A program made the position numbers and the translations under genes. Under the pieces are notes generated by a model. It had not been told where the DNA came from. It saw only the letters and a list, made by a program, of their open reading frames with translations, and ran no database searches. A stretch of 64,000 nt of DNA from Streptantibioticus_A sp037034305 (GTDB lineage Bacteria > Actinomycetota > Actinomycetes > Streptomycetales > Streptomycetaceae): assembly GCA_037034305.1 (NCBI GenBank), contig JBAGJY010000001.1, positions 124,001 to 188,000 of the forward strand, given 5' to 3'. Below, one piece after another: positions 8,747 to 19,762 of the stretch (position 1 is the stretch's first letter; every line of letters begins with the position of its first letter).

Positions 8747-9333
8747 GGGCGCTCCCGTTCGGCGCTGGCGCCGGTCAGGTCCGCGCGCGGCGGGCGGGCG
8801 GGCAGGCCGTCGATGCTGGCGCTGTTCTTGGTGAGCATGTAGTCCTCCAGTTGCCGCTGGGTCTTGTTCTCACCCCACTTGTCCTGCAGGTCGCGTTCCC
8901 GGACCAGGGTCATCTCGGGCACGGTGAACCCGCAGGAGTCGGTGATCCGGTGGATGCTCACGGTGATGACGCAGCGCGGGATCGGGTGGCTGCCGAACCT
9001 GCCGATGAGGCCGTCCCAACGCGGGTCGTCGGGGAAGACGCACTGCCCCTCGCCGTACAGGCGCAGGATCTTCGGCTGCCGGGTGAAGGAGCAGAACATC
9101 AGCGTGATCCGGCCGTTCTCGCGCAGGTGCGCGATCGTCTCGGCGCCCGAGCCGATGAGGTCGAGGTAGGCGACCGTGGTGCCGTCGAGCACGGCCAGGG
9201 TGTCCATCCCGCCCTTGGGTGAGACGTTGACGTGACCGCCGGGCGCCAGCGGCGCGGTGGCCACGAAGAACATGGGTGCCTGGGCGATGAACTCCCGCAG
9301 CCTGGGGGTCAGTTCCGGGTAGCGGCGTCCCAT
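8743..9333 (-). CDS. Pyridoxamine 5'-phosphate oxidase-fold protein
   Basis: This 196-residue split-barrel flavin-binding protein belongs to the PPOX (PNPOx-like) superfamily. It shows the early strands FFVATAPL and GGHVNVSPKGG, the LDLIGSGAETIAHL segment and the ITLMFCSF strand. Relatives bind FMN or F420 and carry out oxidation/reduction of small substrates; some serve in natural product pathways. An excellent AGGAAGGAGGG precedes the ATG, 22 bases after the ATP-grasp gene upstream in the transcript, so it may have its own strong translation. A redox role on an intermediate is likely but unspecified; a general housekeeping PPOX protein is less likely because it sits in mid-operon. Confidence 0.8.
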   Translation of the reverse strand: MGRRYPELTPRLREFIAQAPMFFVATAPLAPGGHVNVSPKGGMDTLAVLDGTTVAYLDLIGSGAETIAHLRENGRITLMFCSFTRQPKILRLYGEGQCVFPDDPRWDGLIGRFGSHPIPRCVITVSIHRITDSCGFTVPEMTLVRERDLQDKWGENKTQRQLEDYMLTKNSASIDGLPARPPRADLTGASAERERP

Positions 9334-9355
9334 CGTGCCGCCCTCCTTCCTGCGC

Positions 9356-10588
9356 TCACGTCCAGCTCGTGTTCAGGCGCCACCACCGCACCGTCTCGTC
9401 GATCCGCCCGCGCACCTCGTCCGGGGTGGCCCCGCTGACCAGCGCCCGTGCGGCCGACTCGGCGGCGTGGCTCAGCCCGTGGCCGCGGGTGCCCGCCGCC
9501 AGGTCGACGGTGAGCTCGACGCCGGGCACCGGGCAGGGGCCGGGCGGCGGAGCGAAGGTGCCGTGGCCCGGCGGGATGACCAGCCAGCCGTACGACGACT
9601 GCGGCCCGCGCGGCTGGTGGCGCAGGGTGAGTTCGCTGCCGCACTGGCCGCGCAGCCCCTCGCGGGCCAACTGCACGCCGAAGGCGCGTTCGTAGGTGCC
9701 CGCGATGCCCCCGCCCCCGGCGCGGCTGGCGATCTCGCAGAGCACCGGACGGCCGTCGGGGCGTATCCAGGCCTCCATGTGGAAGGCGAGGGGGCCGTCC
9801 GCGGTGGGCAGGGCGGCGATCAGGTCGGCGGCCAGTCGCATGAGAACGGCGGTGCGCGGGTCGTCGGGGGCGAGCAGCACGCTGGACAGGCAGGCCTCGT
9901 CGCGCAGGTGCTCGGCGACGCCGCTGTTGTACTGCGAGGGCCAGCCGTGCACGATCCGGCCGTCGGCCATGATGCCGTCCACGTGGAAGAAGTCGCCCCG
10001 CACGAAGAACTCCGCCATCCACTGGCCGGGCAGGTAGGGCAGCGCCGACTCCCGCTCCCGGTCCAGGAAGGCGTCCACGTCCCGCTGGTCGCGCAGCACC
10101 CGGACCCCCTCGGCGCCGAACCCGGAGCGCGGCTTGACCACGACCGGGAAGCCGACGGTGTCGACGAACTCCAGCAGGTCCATGGGGCTGTCCACGGCGG
10201 TGAACGCCGGGACCGGCAGGCCCGCCTGGCGGGCCCGCTGCTTCATCACCACCTTGTCGCGGTACGCCGTCGCGGACTGCGTGCTCTGCCCGGGCAGGCC
10301 GAGGCGGGCCCGCAGCCGGGCCGCCCGCAGCACGTCGTGCTCGCTGGTGCAGGCGACACGGTCCGCCTGGAACTCCCGCGCGGCCTGCTCGGCGGCGCGT
10401 TCGGCGGCCCAGGAGTGGTAGTCGTCCACCAGCCGGTGCCGCGGGAAGAACTTGGCGAGTTCGTCCTCGGCGCCCGCCACCGCCTTCGGGGTGGTCAGCA
10501 GGACAACGGAGTCCGGGGTGTCGTCCAACCACTCCTGCAGCGGGCGGGAGTTGAGCGGCTGGCGGGAGAACACCAGGGTCGTGGGCAT
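9356..10588 (-). CDS. ATP-grasp carboxylate-amine ligase
   Basis: This 410-residue ATP-grasp enzyme resembles the ligase two genes downstream. It has an N-terminal pre-ATP-grasp domain, the lysine strand FPVVVKPRSGFGAEGVRVL, the metal/ATP region LAFHMEAWIRPDGRPVLCEIASRAGG, and a C-terminal lid. The likely chemistry is ATP-driven ligation of a carboxylate to an amine. Its ATG lies two bases after the stop of the flavin reductase and is preceded by GAGGAGTTG, so a much longer upstream open frame is discounted. The two genes share layout (YHSW/YHSGG, EHDVLRAARLR/EGDVLRAARLR), indicating duplication and divergence within this cluster, probably to join different building blocks. Confidence 0.85.
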   Translation of the reverse strand: MPTTLVFSRQPLNSRPLQEWLDDTPDSVVLLTTPKAVAGAEDELAKFFPRHRLVDDYHSWAAERAAEQAAREFQADRVACTSEHDVLRAARLRARLGLPGQSTQSATAYRDKVVMKQRARQAGLPVPAFTAVDSPMDLLEFVDTVGFPVVVKPRSGFGAEGVRVLRDQRDVDAFLDRERESALPYLPGQWMAEFFVRGDFFHVDGIMADGRIVHGWPSQYNSGVAEHLRDEACLSSVLLAPDDPRTAVLMRLAADLIAALPTADGPLAFHMEAWIRPDGRPVLCEIASRAGGGGIAGTYERAFGVQLAREGLRGQCGSELTLRHQPRGPQSSYGWLVIPPGHGTFAPPPGPCPVPGVELTVDLAAGTRGHGLSHAAESAARALVSGATPDEVRGRIDETVRWWRLNTSWT

Positions 10589-10590
10589 GG

Positions 10591-11079
10591 TCAACTCCTC
10601 GCGGGGGTGGGGCAGGGAACGGACTGCATGGAGCCGTGGACGTGGACGAGGCTGTCGCCCGGCGCGCCCGCCAGGGTGTGCTCCACCCGGGCGACGACGA
10701 CGTGGTGGTCGCCGATCTTGAGGGTGTCGTGCCGGGAACACACCAGCCAGCACAGGCAGTCGTCCAGCAGTGGGACGCCGTGCGGCCCGGTGCGCCAGCG
10801 GGTCGCGGGCCCGAAGCGGTCGGCGCCGGGGCTGGCGAACCGCTGTGCCACCTCCCGCTGCTCAGCGCTCAGGATCTGGATCCCGAACCACTCGCTGGTC
10901 CTGATCCGCCGCCAGGTCGAGGAGGTCTCGGCCAGGGCGAAGGAGACCAGCGGCGGGTCGGCGCTGACGGAGGTGAAGGAGGTGATGGTGACACCGGTGG
11001 GTCCGGGCGCGGTGAGCACGGCGATACCGGACGCGTGGGCGCGCAGCACGCTGCGCAGCTCCGCTCCGTCCACGTTCAC
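10591..11079 (-). CDS. Flavin reductase (NtaB/HpaC-like)
   Basis: This 162-residue flavin reductase-like protein begins VNVDGAELRSVLRAHASG and carries VTITSFTSVSADPPLVSFAL, typical of NAD(P)H:FMN oxidoreductases that feed reduced flavin to two-component monooxygenases. It starts with GTG overlapping the upstream monooxygenase stop as GTGA, so the pair is translationally coupled. It is expected to supply FMNH2 to that enzyme, and possibly to its paralogue at the far end of the operon and other flavin enzymes here. No other flavin reductase was seen in the cluster. Confidence 0.85.
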   Translation of the reverse strand: MNVDGAELRSVLRAHASGIAVLTAPGPTGVTITSFTSVSADPPLVSFALAETSSTWRRIRTSEWFGIQILSAEQREVAQRFASPGADRFGPATRWRTGPHGVPLLDDCLCWLVCSRHDTLKIGDHHVVVARVEHTLAGAPGDSLVHVHGSMQSVPCPTPARS

Positions 11080-12425
11080 GCGGCTGCTCCGATCGTGCGG
11101 AAGCCGGGCCGGGGCAGGCCGAGGTGGTCGCGCAGCGTCGTTCCCTCGTAGTCGGTGCGTACCAGGCCGCGCCGCTGGAGCTCGGGGACCAGCAGGTCCA
11201 CGATGGCGTCCAGGCCGCCGGGGTGGTAGTCGGGCATGATGTTGTAGCCGTCGGCGGCCTCGTTCACGAACCAGTCCTCCAGTTCGTCCGCGATGGACTC
11301 GGGCGTGCCGAGAAGGAAGCGGTGGCCGCGACCGGCCGCCACGGACAGGTACAGCTCCCGGATGGTCAGGCCCTCCCGCCGGGCCTTGTCGTAGATCAGC
11401 CGCTGCTTGCTGGTGCTGCCCTCGATGGGCGGCAGTTCGGGCAGCGGCCCGTCCAGCGGGTACCCGGTGAGGTCCACCATGCCGAGCTGGTACGAGAGCA
11501 TGCCGAGGCCGACCACCGGGTCGACCAGGTCCTGCAAGGTGGCGTACTTGTCCTCCGCCTCCGCCTGGGTGCGGCCCACCACGATGAACGCGCCGGGCAT
11601 GACCTTGACGTCGTCGGGGTCGCGTCCGTAGTCGGCAACCTGCTTCTTCAGACCGCGGTAGTAGGTCTGCGCGCCGTCCAGGGTCTGCTGCACGGTGAAG
11701 ACGACCTCCGCCCAGCGGGCGGCGAAGTCCTGGCCGTCGGGCGAGGATCCGGCCTGCACGATCACCGGGTGGCCCTGCGGCGGACGAGCCACGTTGAGCG
11801 GTCCGCGCACCTGGAAGTGCTCGCCCTTGTGGCCGAGGATGTGGAGTTTGTCCGGGTCGAAGAAGCGGCCCGACTCCTTGTCGTAGAGGAAGGCGTCGTC
11901 CTCCCAGCTGTCCCACAGGCCGGTCACGACCTCCATGAACTCCCGCGCCCGGTGGTAGCGGGCGGCGTGCGACGGCTGTTTGTCCAGGTTGAAGTTGCGG
12001 GCCTCCGCGTCGGTCGCCGAGGTGACCACGTTCCAACCGGACCGGCCGCCGCTGAGGTGGTCGAGCGAGGCGAACTGCCGGGCCACGGTGAAGGGTTCGT
12101 TGTACGTGGTGGACGCGGTGGCGGTCAGGCCGATGTGGGTGGTGTGCACGGCGAGCGCGGACAGCAGGGTCAGCGGCTCGAAGTGCACCATGCGGCCCTG
12201 TCGGCTCAGCTCGTCCGCGTCCTTGTACTTGGTGCGCACCCCGGCGCCGTCGGACAGGAAGACCATGTCGAACCTGCCGCGCTCGGCGGTGCGCACGAGC
12301 GAGCGGTAGTAGTCGAAGTCGAGTCCTCCGTCGGGGCGCGCGTCGGGGTGCCGCCAGGCGGCGACGTGGTGTCCGGGTGCGGGCAGGAAGGCGCCGAGTT
12401 TCATCATGCGACGCGGTGCGGTCAC
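11076..12425 (-). CDS. Flavin-dependent monooxygenase (NtaA/SnaA/DszA type), copy 1
   Basis: This 449-residue luciferase-like (LLM) monooxygenase belongs to the NtaA/SnaA/DszA/SoxA group. Features: MMKLGAFLPAPGHH opening, IGLTATASTTYNEPF, LDHLSGGRSGWNVVTS, ARNFNLDKQPSHAARYHRA and a VIVQAGSSPDGQDFAARWAE core. These enzymes use FMNH2 and O2 to oxidise amines, imines or thioethers; NtaA cleaves a C-N bond and SnaA makes a dehydroproline. The GTG start is chosen because GGAG is well placed and because it aligns exactly with the ATG of the paralogue at 29322-30674. The coupled reductase follows directly. An 81-base gap separates it from the preceding dehydrogenase gene, one of the few breaks in this operon. 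Confidence 0.85.
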   Translation of the reverse strand: MTAPRRMMKLGAFLPAPGHHVAAWRHPDARPDGGLDFDYYRSLVRTAERGRFDMVFLSDGAGVRTKYKDADELSRQGRMVHFEPLTLLSALAVHTTHIGLTATASTTYNEPFTVARQFASLDHLSGGRSGWNVVTSATDAEARNFNLDKQPSHAARYHRAREFMEVVTGLWDSWEDDAFLYDKESGRFFDPDKLHILGHKGEHFQVRGPLNVARPPQGHPVIVQAGSSPDGQDFAARWAEVVFTVQQTLDGAQTYYRGLKKQVADYGRDPDDVKVMPGAFIVVGRTQAEAEDKYATLQDLVDPVVGLGMLSYQLGMVDLTGYPLDGPLPELPPIEGSTSKQRLIYDKARREGLTIRELYLSVAAGRGHRFLLGTPESIADELEDWFVNEAADGYNIMPDYHPGGLDAIVDLLVPELQRRGLVRTDYEGTTLRDHLGLPRPGFRTIGAAA

Positions 12426-12506
12426 AGCGACACGCTCCAATCAGCGAAGTGGAAGAAGGCGGAAGGAAGTGGCGGCGGTGCTTGGCGACCTGGCCGAGCA
12501 GGGCCG

Positions 12507-13466
12507 TCAGGACAGGCGGCGGACCGGGGAACCGGCCAGGAAGGCCTGGATGTCCTCGACCGCCTGGCCGTAGTACGTCTCGTAGTTGCCGCGGGTGACA
12601 TAGCCGAGGTGCGGGGTGGCCAGCAGGCGCGGGGCCGAGCGGAACGGGTGGTCGGCCGGCAGGGGTTCCACGTCGAACACGTCGACGCCCGCACCGGCGA
12701 TCGTGCCCTCGTGCAGCGCGGCGAGCAGCGCGTCCTGGTCGACGATGGCGGCCCGGGAGGTGTTGATCAGGTACGCGGTCGGCTTCATCAGCGCCAGTTC
12801 TGTCCTGCCCAGCAGGCCGCGGGTACGGTCGCTGAGCTTGAGGTGGACCGAGACGAAGTCCGCCGCTTCGAGCAACTCCTCCTTGGAGCCCGCCAGTTCC
12901 ACCCCGGCGGCCTCGGCCCGCTCGGCGGTGAGGTTCTGACTCCACGCCACGACGCGCATCCCGAAGGCGAGCGCCACCTGGGCCACGCTGGCGCCGATCC
13001 TGCCGAGGCCCAGCAGGCCGAGGCAGCGGCCGTGCAGGTCGGCTCCGACGCTGTTCTGCCAGGGGCCGCCCTGGCGCAGCGCCGTGGTCTCGGGTACGAG
13101 GTTCCTGGCCAGGCCCAGCAGCAGGGCGAAGGTCAGCTCGGTCGGCGGTGTCGAGGAACTGGCGGTGCCGCACACGGTGACGCCGTGCCGCTCGGCGGCG
13201 GCGAGGTCGATCACCGAGTTGCGCATGCCCGAGGCGACGAGTAGCCGCAGCTTCGGCAGCCGTTCGAACAACGAGGCCGGGAAGGGTACCCGCTCGCGCA
13301 GGGTGACGACGATGTCGAAGTCGCTCAGCGCCGTGGCGAGTTCGTCCTGTGAGGCGAAGTGCTCGGGGAAGGCGGTGAGTTCCACCTGGCCGGCGAGCGG
13401 CGACCAGTCGGCGTGGTTGAGGGCGGCGCCTTGGAAGTCGTCGAGCAGGGCGCAGCGCAAGGTCAT
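12507..13466 (-). CDS. D-2-hydroxyacid dehydrogenase
   Basis: This 319-residue NAD-dependent D-2-hydroxyacid dehydrogenase is complete. It has the Rossmann motif LLGLGRIGASVA, the catalytic Arg in INTSRAAIVD, the catalytic Glu in VDVFDVEPLP, and the His in ATPHLGYVT. The family interconverts 2-oxo acids and D-2-hydroxy acids; SerA- or malate-type beta-decarboxylating relatives also exist but look different. It overlaps the epimerase gene by ATGA. In this pathway it could oxidise the secondary alcohol produced by aconitase or reduce a keto-acid intermediate; the direction is inference. Confidence 0.85.
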   Translation of the reverse strand: MTLRCALLDDFQGAALNHADWSPLAGQVELTAFPEHFASQDELATALSDFDIVVTLRERVPFPASLFERLPKLRLLVASGMRNSVIDLAAAERHGVTVCGTASSSTPPTELTFALLLGLARNLVPETTALRQGGPWQNSVGADLHGRCLGLLGLGRIGASVAQVALAFGMRVVAWSQNLTAERAEAAGVELAGSKEELLEAADFVSVHLKLSDRTRGLLGRTELALMKPTAYLINTSRAAIVDQDALLAALHEGTIAGAGVDVFDVEPLPADHPFRSAPRLLATPHLGYVTRGNYETYYGQAVEDIQAFLAGSPVRRLS

Positions 13467-14455
13467 GGTCGGTTCTCTCCTGTGTGCGTGACACCGAGGC
13501 CGGGGCCGTCGGGCAGGGTGATGGTTCCTTGATCGATCAGGATGCCCTGGAACGGGTCGTCGAGCAGGTTGAGTTGGCCGTCGAGGTCGAGGTAGTCGGC
13601 GAGCGCGGCCAGGTGGGCCATGGCCGTCACGCCGAGCGTGCTCTCGTTCTTGCAGCCGAGCATGATCCGCAGCCCGGCCGCGCGGGCCAGCGTGATCATG
13701 TCGAGTGCGGGGCGCAGCCCGCCGCACTTGGTCAGCTTGATGTTGATCCCGGCGACCTGGCCGCGCAGCCGCAGCACGTCGGACGGGCTGGCGCAGTCCT
13801 CGTCGGCGATCACCGGGATCGGGGAGCGCTGGTGGACGTGGCGCAGGGCGTCCGGTTCCCCTGCGGCCACCGGCTGTTCCAGCAGTTCCACGCCGTGGCG
13901 CTCCAGTTCCTTGGCGACGATCACCGCGCGGTCCGGGGTCCACGAGCAGTTGCCGTCCACCCAGATCCGCCCCGGGTAGACGCGGCGCAGGACCCCGACG
14001 CGTGAGCCGTCGTCGTCCGCGGTGAGCTTCAGCTTGAGGATCGGCCAGTCCCGGCACGCCGCCCCTCGCCGGGCCAGCTCCTCGTCCGAACAGGCGCCGA
14101 CGGACAGGGCGGTCGGCGCGAGGCGCGGCCCGCCCGCACCGAGGAGCTGGTGCAGCGGCAGTCCGGCCGCCTTGCCGAGCAGGTCGTGCAGGGCCATGTC
14201 GACGGCCGCGGCCACCGCCGGACGTACGCCGGATTCGGCGAGCGCGGCGAGCGTGTGCCGCAGGCCGTACGGGGAGGCGTCGTCCAACAGGGCGGCGCAG
14301 GCGTCGAGTTCGGCCGGGTCCGCGGTGAGCGCTGTGCCGTGGCCCGCCAGGCCTCGCCAGGACAGCCGCACCACCGTCTGCCGGACCTCGGCCGCGACGC
14401 CGCGATTGCTCGCGAACGGCTTCGCGAACGCGATCGAGAGGGGTTCGCGGGTCAT
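13463..14455 (-). CDS. Enolase-superfamily enzyme, dipeptide-epimerase-like
   Basis: This 330-residue enolase-superfamily member is of the muconate-lactonising/dipeptide epimerase subgroup. Visible active-site elements are the KxK pair at 141-143 (LKLKL), metal ligands Asp167 (WVDGNC), Glu193 (LLEQP) and Asp218 (IADED), and the second-side lysine in NIKLTKCGG (240/243). A pair of bases flanking the metal fits 1,1-proton transfer, i.e. epimerisation at an alpha carbon of an amino acid or dipeptide. The gene starts two bases after the unknown gene's stop. With ATP-grasp ligases in the same operon, epimerisation of a dipeptide or of an amino-acid intermediate is plausible; a cycloisomerase role cannot be excluded. 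Confidence 0.8.
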   Translation of the reverse strand: MTREPLSIAFAKPFASNRGVAAEVRQTVVRLSWRGLAGHGTALTADPAELDACAALLDDASPYGLRHTLAALAESGVRPAVAAAVDMALHDLLGKAAGLPLHQLLGAGGPRLAPTALSVGACSDEELARRGAACRDWPILKLKLTADDDGSRVGVLRRVYPGRIWVDGNCSWTPDRAVIVAKELERHGVELLEQPVAAGEPDALRHVHQRSPIPVIADEDCASPSDVLRLRGQVAGINIKLTKCGGLRPALDMITLARAAGLRIMLGCKNESTLGVTAMAHLAALADYLDLDGQLNLLDDPFQGILIDQGTITLPDGPGLGVTHTGENRP

Positions 14456-14457
14456 CC

Positions 14458-15833
14458 TCACGCCCCGCACACCTCCTCGAACGCGGCGACGATCGCCGAG
14501 GCCTGACGAAACGTCAGTTCTCGGAATCCCTCGGGCTCGGCGGGCACGTCCCCCTCCCGGGACTCGCCGTCCCGGGGCACTCCGCTCTCGGGCCGGAAAC
14601 GGGCGCGCAGGTAGCCGGAGAACTCCTCCGCCCGGGACGCCACCTCGCGCAGGGCCACGTCGTGGGCCGACTCCGGGTCGGCGGCGCGCACCGCCTTGAT
14701 GACACCGCCGACCTGGTCCAGGTCCCGGAACGACGAGCCGGGCGGGCAGAGCATGAAGACCTGGGCGGGCAGCAGTACGAAGCACACGGGTTTGGCGTCG
14801 GGGAAGTCGCGCACCAGGGTGCCCGTGATGTCGCGCATGGGGCGCAGCCGGGAGCGGCGCCCGAAGTAGCCGCTGCGGCGCGGCGGGCAGCCCGCCATGG
14901 CGCGCGCCCCCCAGTGCAGGTGCGTGATGAACGGCCCCTCGTCGGGGATGCCGGTCTGTTCCGGCCGGTGGTCTCCGAACATCGCGAACAGCACGTTGGT
15001 CAACAGGAGCGAGGGCACCGGCAGGACCGCTGGCATGGACGCGATGTGGGAGAAGAACCAGTCCGGTTCGGCCAGGGCGCGCAGGGACAGCACGACGGCC
15101 TCGGCCAGGGAGCGCGCGCTGGGGTAGCGGCAGTCGTCGAGGAGATAGCCGCGGTCGTCGCGCACCAGCGCGCACCGGTCGACCTGCCCGTCCAACCGGG
15201 CGGCATGGCTGATCAGTTCCGACAGGTCCCGCTGCGGATGCTTCCCGGCGCTCGCCTCCTCCAGGAGCACGCACAGCATGTCCAGCAGGAGGGCTTCGTT
15301 GTCCAGCAGGGACCGCGCCCAGTTCACGAACCGGTAGCCGGGGACGCGCAGCATGCGCTCCCAGTGCACGGTGATCAGCGCGGTCAGCGCCCCGTCCCGC
15401 TCGGTGCGCACGAGCGGGCAGAACAGGGGGCGGGCGCGGTCGCGGCGGACGAAGCGCGTGCCGTCCCAGGTGTACAGCGGCAGGGCCTCGCGCCTGCCCT
15501 GGTTGACCAGCGAGCCGGGCAGGTACACCTCGTCGCCGCCCTCGCTGTCGGCCTCGGTGCGGGTGAAACCGTAGACGAGCGGATAGCCGTGGCCGCCGCC
15601 GCAGATGGCGGTGTTGAAGTCCATCGCTCCGGCGCGGCCCTGGGCGATGTCCTCCCAGTTGCCCAGATGGCCGGTGCGCGGCGGCAGCAGCCCCTCGTGG
15701 GAGTGGATCACGTCCAGAACGCGGCCGATCGGCACGTCCCGGGTGCCCAGGTGCACCGGTGTGAAGACGCGGCTGCCCTCGGCGAGTCCGTCGGCCGCGT
15801 CCGCCAGGCCCAGTTCGTCGATGACGCGGGCGC

Positions 15834-15837
<4 letters not shown>
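14458..15837 (-). CDS. Unrecognised 459-aa protein of the cluster
   Basis: I do not recognise this family. The protein has 459 residues, starts at a GTG overlapping the aconitase stop (GTGA) behind GAGGAGG, and ends two bases before the epimerase gene, so it is firmly in the operon. It is soluble-looking with no signal peptide. Notable segments are VIHSHEGLLPP, the Gly-rich FNTAICGGGHGYPLVYG, THLHWGARAMAGCPPRR and LLPAQVFMLCPPGS. Scattered His and Cys could bind metal but no known motif fits. A mid-protein hydrophobic patch (VLPVPSLLLTNVLF) is short for a membrane span. Its placement between aconitase and epimerase suggests an enzyme acting on the same intermediate (inference). Confidence 0.7.
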
Positions 15838-18373
<2,536 letters not shown>

Positions 18374-18377
<4 letters not shown>

Positions 18378-19762
18378 GCGGCGGCTCCCGGGTACCGGCG
18401 CGAGCGCGGGCCCACGTAGTCCAGCAGAGGGCGGATGAGCACGTTGTTCGCCTGCTGCTCCAGCGCCTGGGCGACCCAGCCCGCGGTACGGCCGACGGCG
18501 AACAGCGCGATGGCCAGGTCGTCGGGCAGGCCGAGCAGCCGGTAGGCCAGGCCCGCGTAGAGGTCGACGTTGGGGGCCAGGCCGTGCCGTCCGTAGGGCC
18601 GCATGGCCTCGGCGACGGCGTCGAGGATCTCCAGGCCGCGCGTGTCGCCGCGCTCCTGGCTCAGCTCGACCACGGTCTCCCGCAGGTGGCGTACGCGCGG
18701 GTCCTCGGTGCGGTAGACGCGGTGGCCGAAACCCATCACCGGCTCGTTGCGGGCGAAGCGCCCCGCGACGTAGGCCTCGGCGTTCTCCGGCGCGCCGACC
18801 TCGTCGACCAGTTTCACGGCCCGCTCGGCGGCCCCGCCGTGCACCGAGCCCGCGAAGGCGGCCAGCGCCGCGGTGACCGCGGCGTTCATACCGGCCCGGC
18901 AGCCGATGGCGACCCGGGCGGTCAGCGCGGAGGCGTTGGAGCTGTGGTCGGCGTGGACGATGAACCCCTTGTTGATGAACCGCACGGCGGCGGGCGTCGG
19001 TGTCTCGCCCGCGAGGGCCGTCAAGAACGCCTCCGCGTAGGGCAGCTCGCCGTCCGGAACGACCGGCTCGCGGCCGTTGCGTACGGCGTGGTGCGCCGCG
19101 ACGATCATGGGGGCCTTGGCGATGAGCGTGATGCCCGCCTCACGCGCCTCGTCCAGGCTCTGGTCCCGCCCGGGCTCCAGCGGCTCCAGCGCCCCGAGCG
19201 CCGATACGCAGGTGCGCAGCGCGTCCATGGGGTGGGCCGAGGCCAGGGAGCGGACCAGGTCGAGGACCGGACCGGGCAGCTCGCGGCGGGCGGCCAGTTC
19301 CTTCCCGAACAGCTCCAGCGCACCCCGGTCGGGCAGTTCGCCCTCGACCAGAAGATGGGCGACCTCCTCGTAGGAGGCGTTGCGGGCCAGGTCGTGGATG
19401 CTGTAGCCGCGGTACTCCAGCACGCCCTCGGTGCCGTCGATGCGGGTGACGCGGGTGTGGTCGAGTACCACGCCGTCGAGGCCGCGGCGTACCGAAGGCG
19501 TGTGGGCGGTGGTGGCCGGGGCCGGTTCTGGCTGCTCGGCGAGCGGGCCGTCGGTGAGGAACTCGCGGATGGCCGCGACCGAGCGCAGGGTGAGGGTCAG
19601 GTCGTCGTCGATCTCAACGCCGTAGGCGCTCTCGATCGCCACCATCAGCGAGACGTGCCCGAGCGAGTCCCACTCCCTGATGGACTGGTACTCCAGGTCG
19701 TCGCTGACGGATTCGACGGCGATGCCGAGGGTGTGGGCGATCAGCTGGTCAACGCCGTTCAC
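18374..19762 (-). CDS. Fused acyl-carrier-protein / citrate synthase
   Basis: The 462-residue protein joins two domains. Residues 1-70 are an acyl carrier protein with the phosphopantetheine site WDSLGHVSL (Ser33). A Pro/Ala linker (about 73-92) follows, and residues 93-460 are a citrate synthase. Its catalytic triad is intact: His273 (ADHSSNAS), His347 (GHRVYR) and Asp400 (NVDLYAG). Citrate synthases add the enolate of a thioester to a 2-oxo acid. A built-in carrier domain suggests that the thioester is held on the ACP arm rather than on free CoA (inference). GTG start with GGAGG; the frame overlaps the adenylation gene by 14 bases and that enzyme is the natural loader. No phosphopantetheinyl transferase is seen in the window. 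I know of no common citrate synthase with this fusion. Confidence 0.9.
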
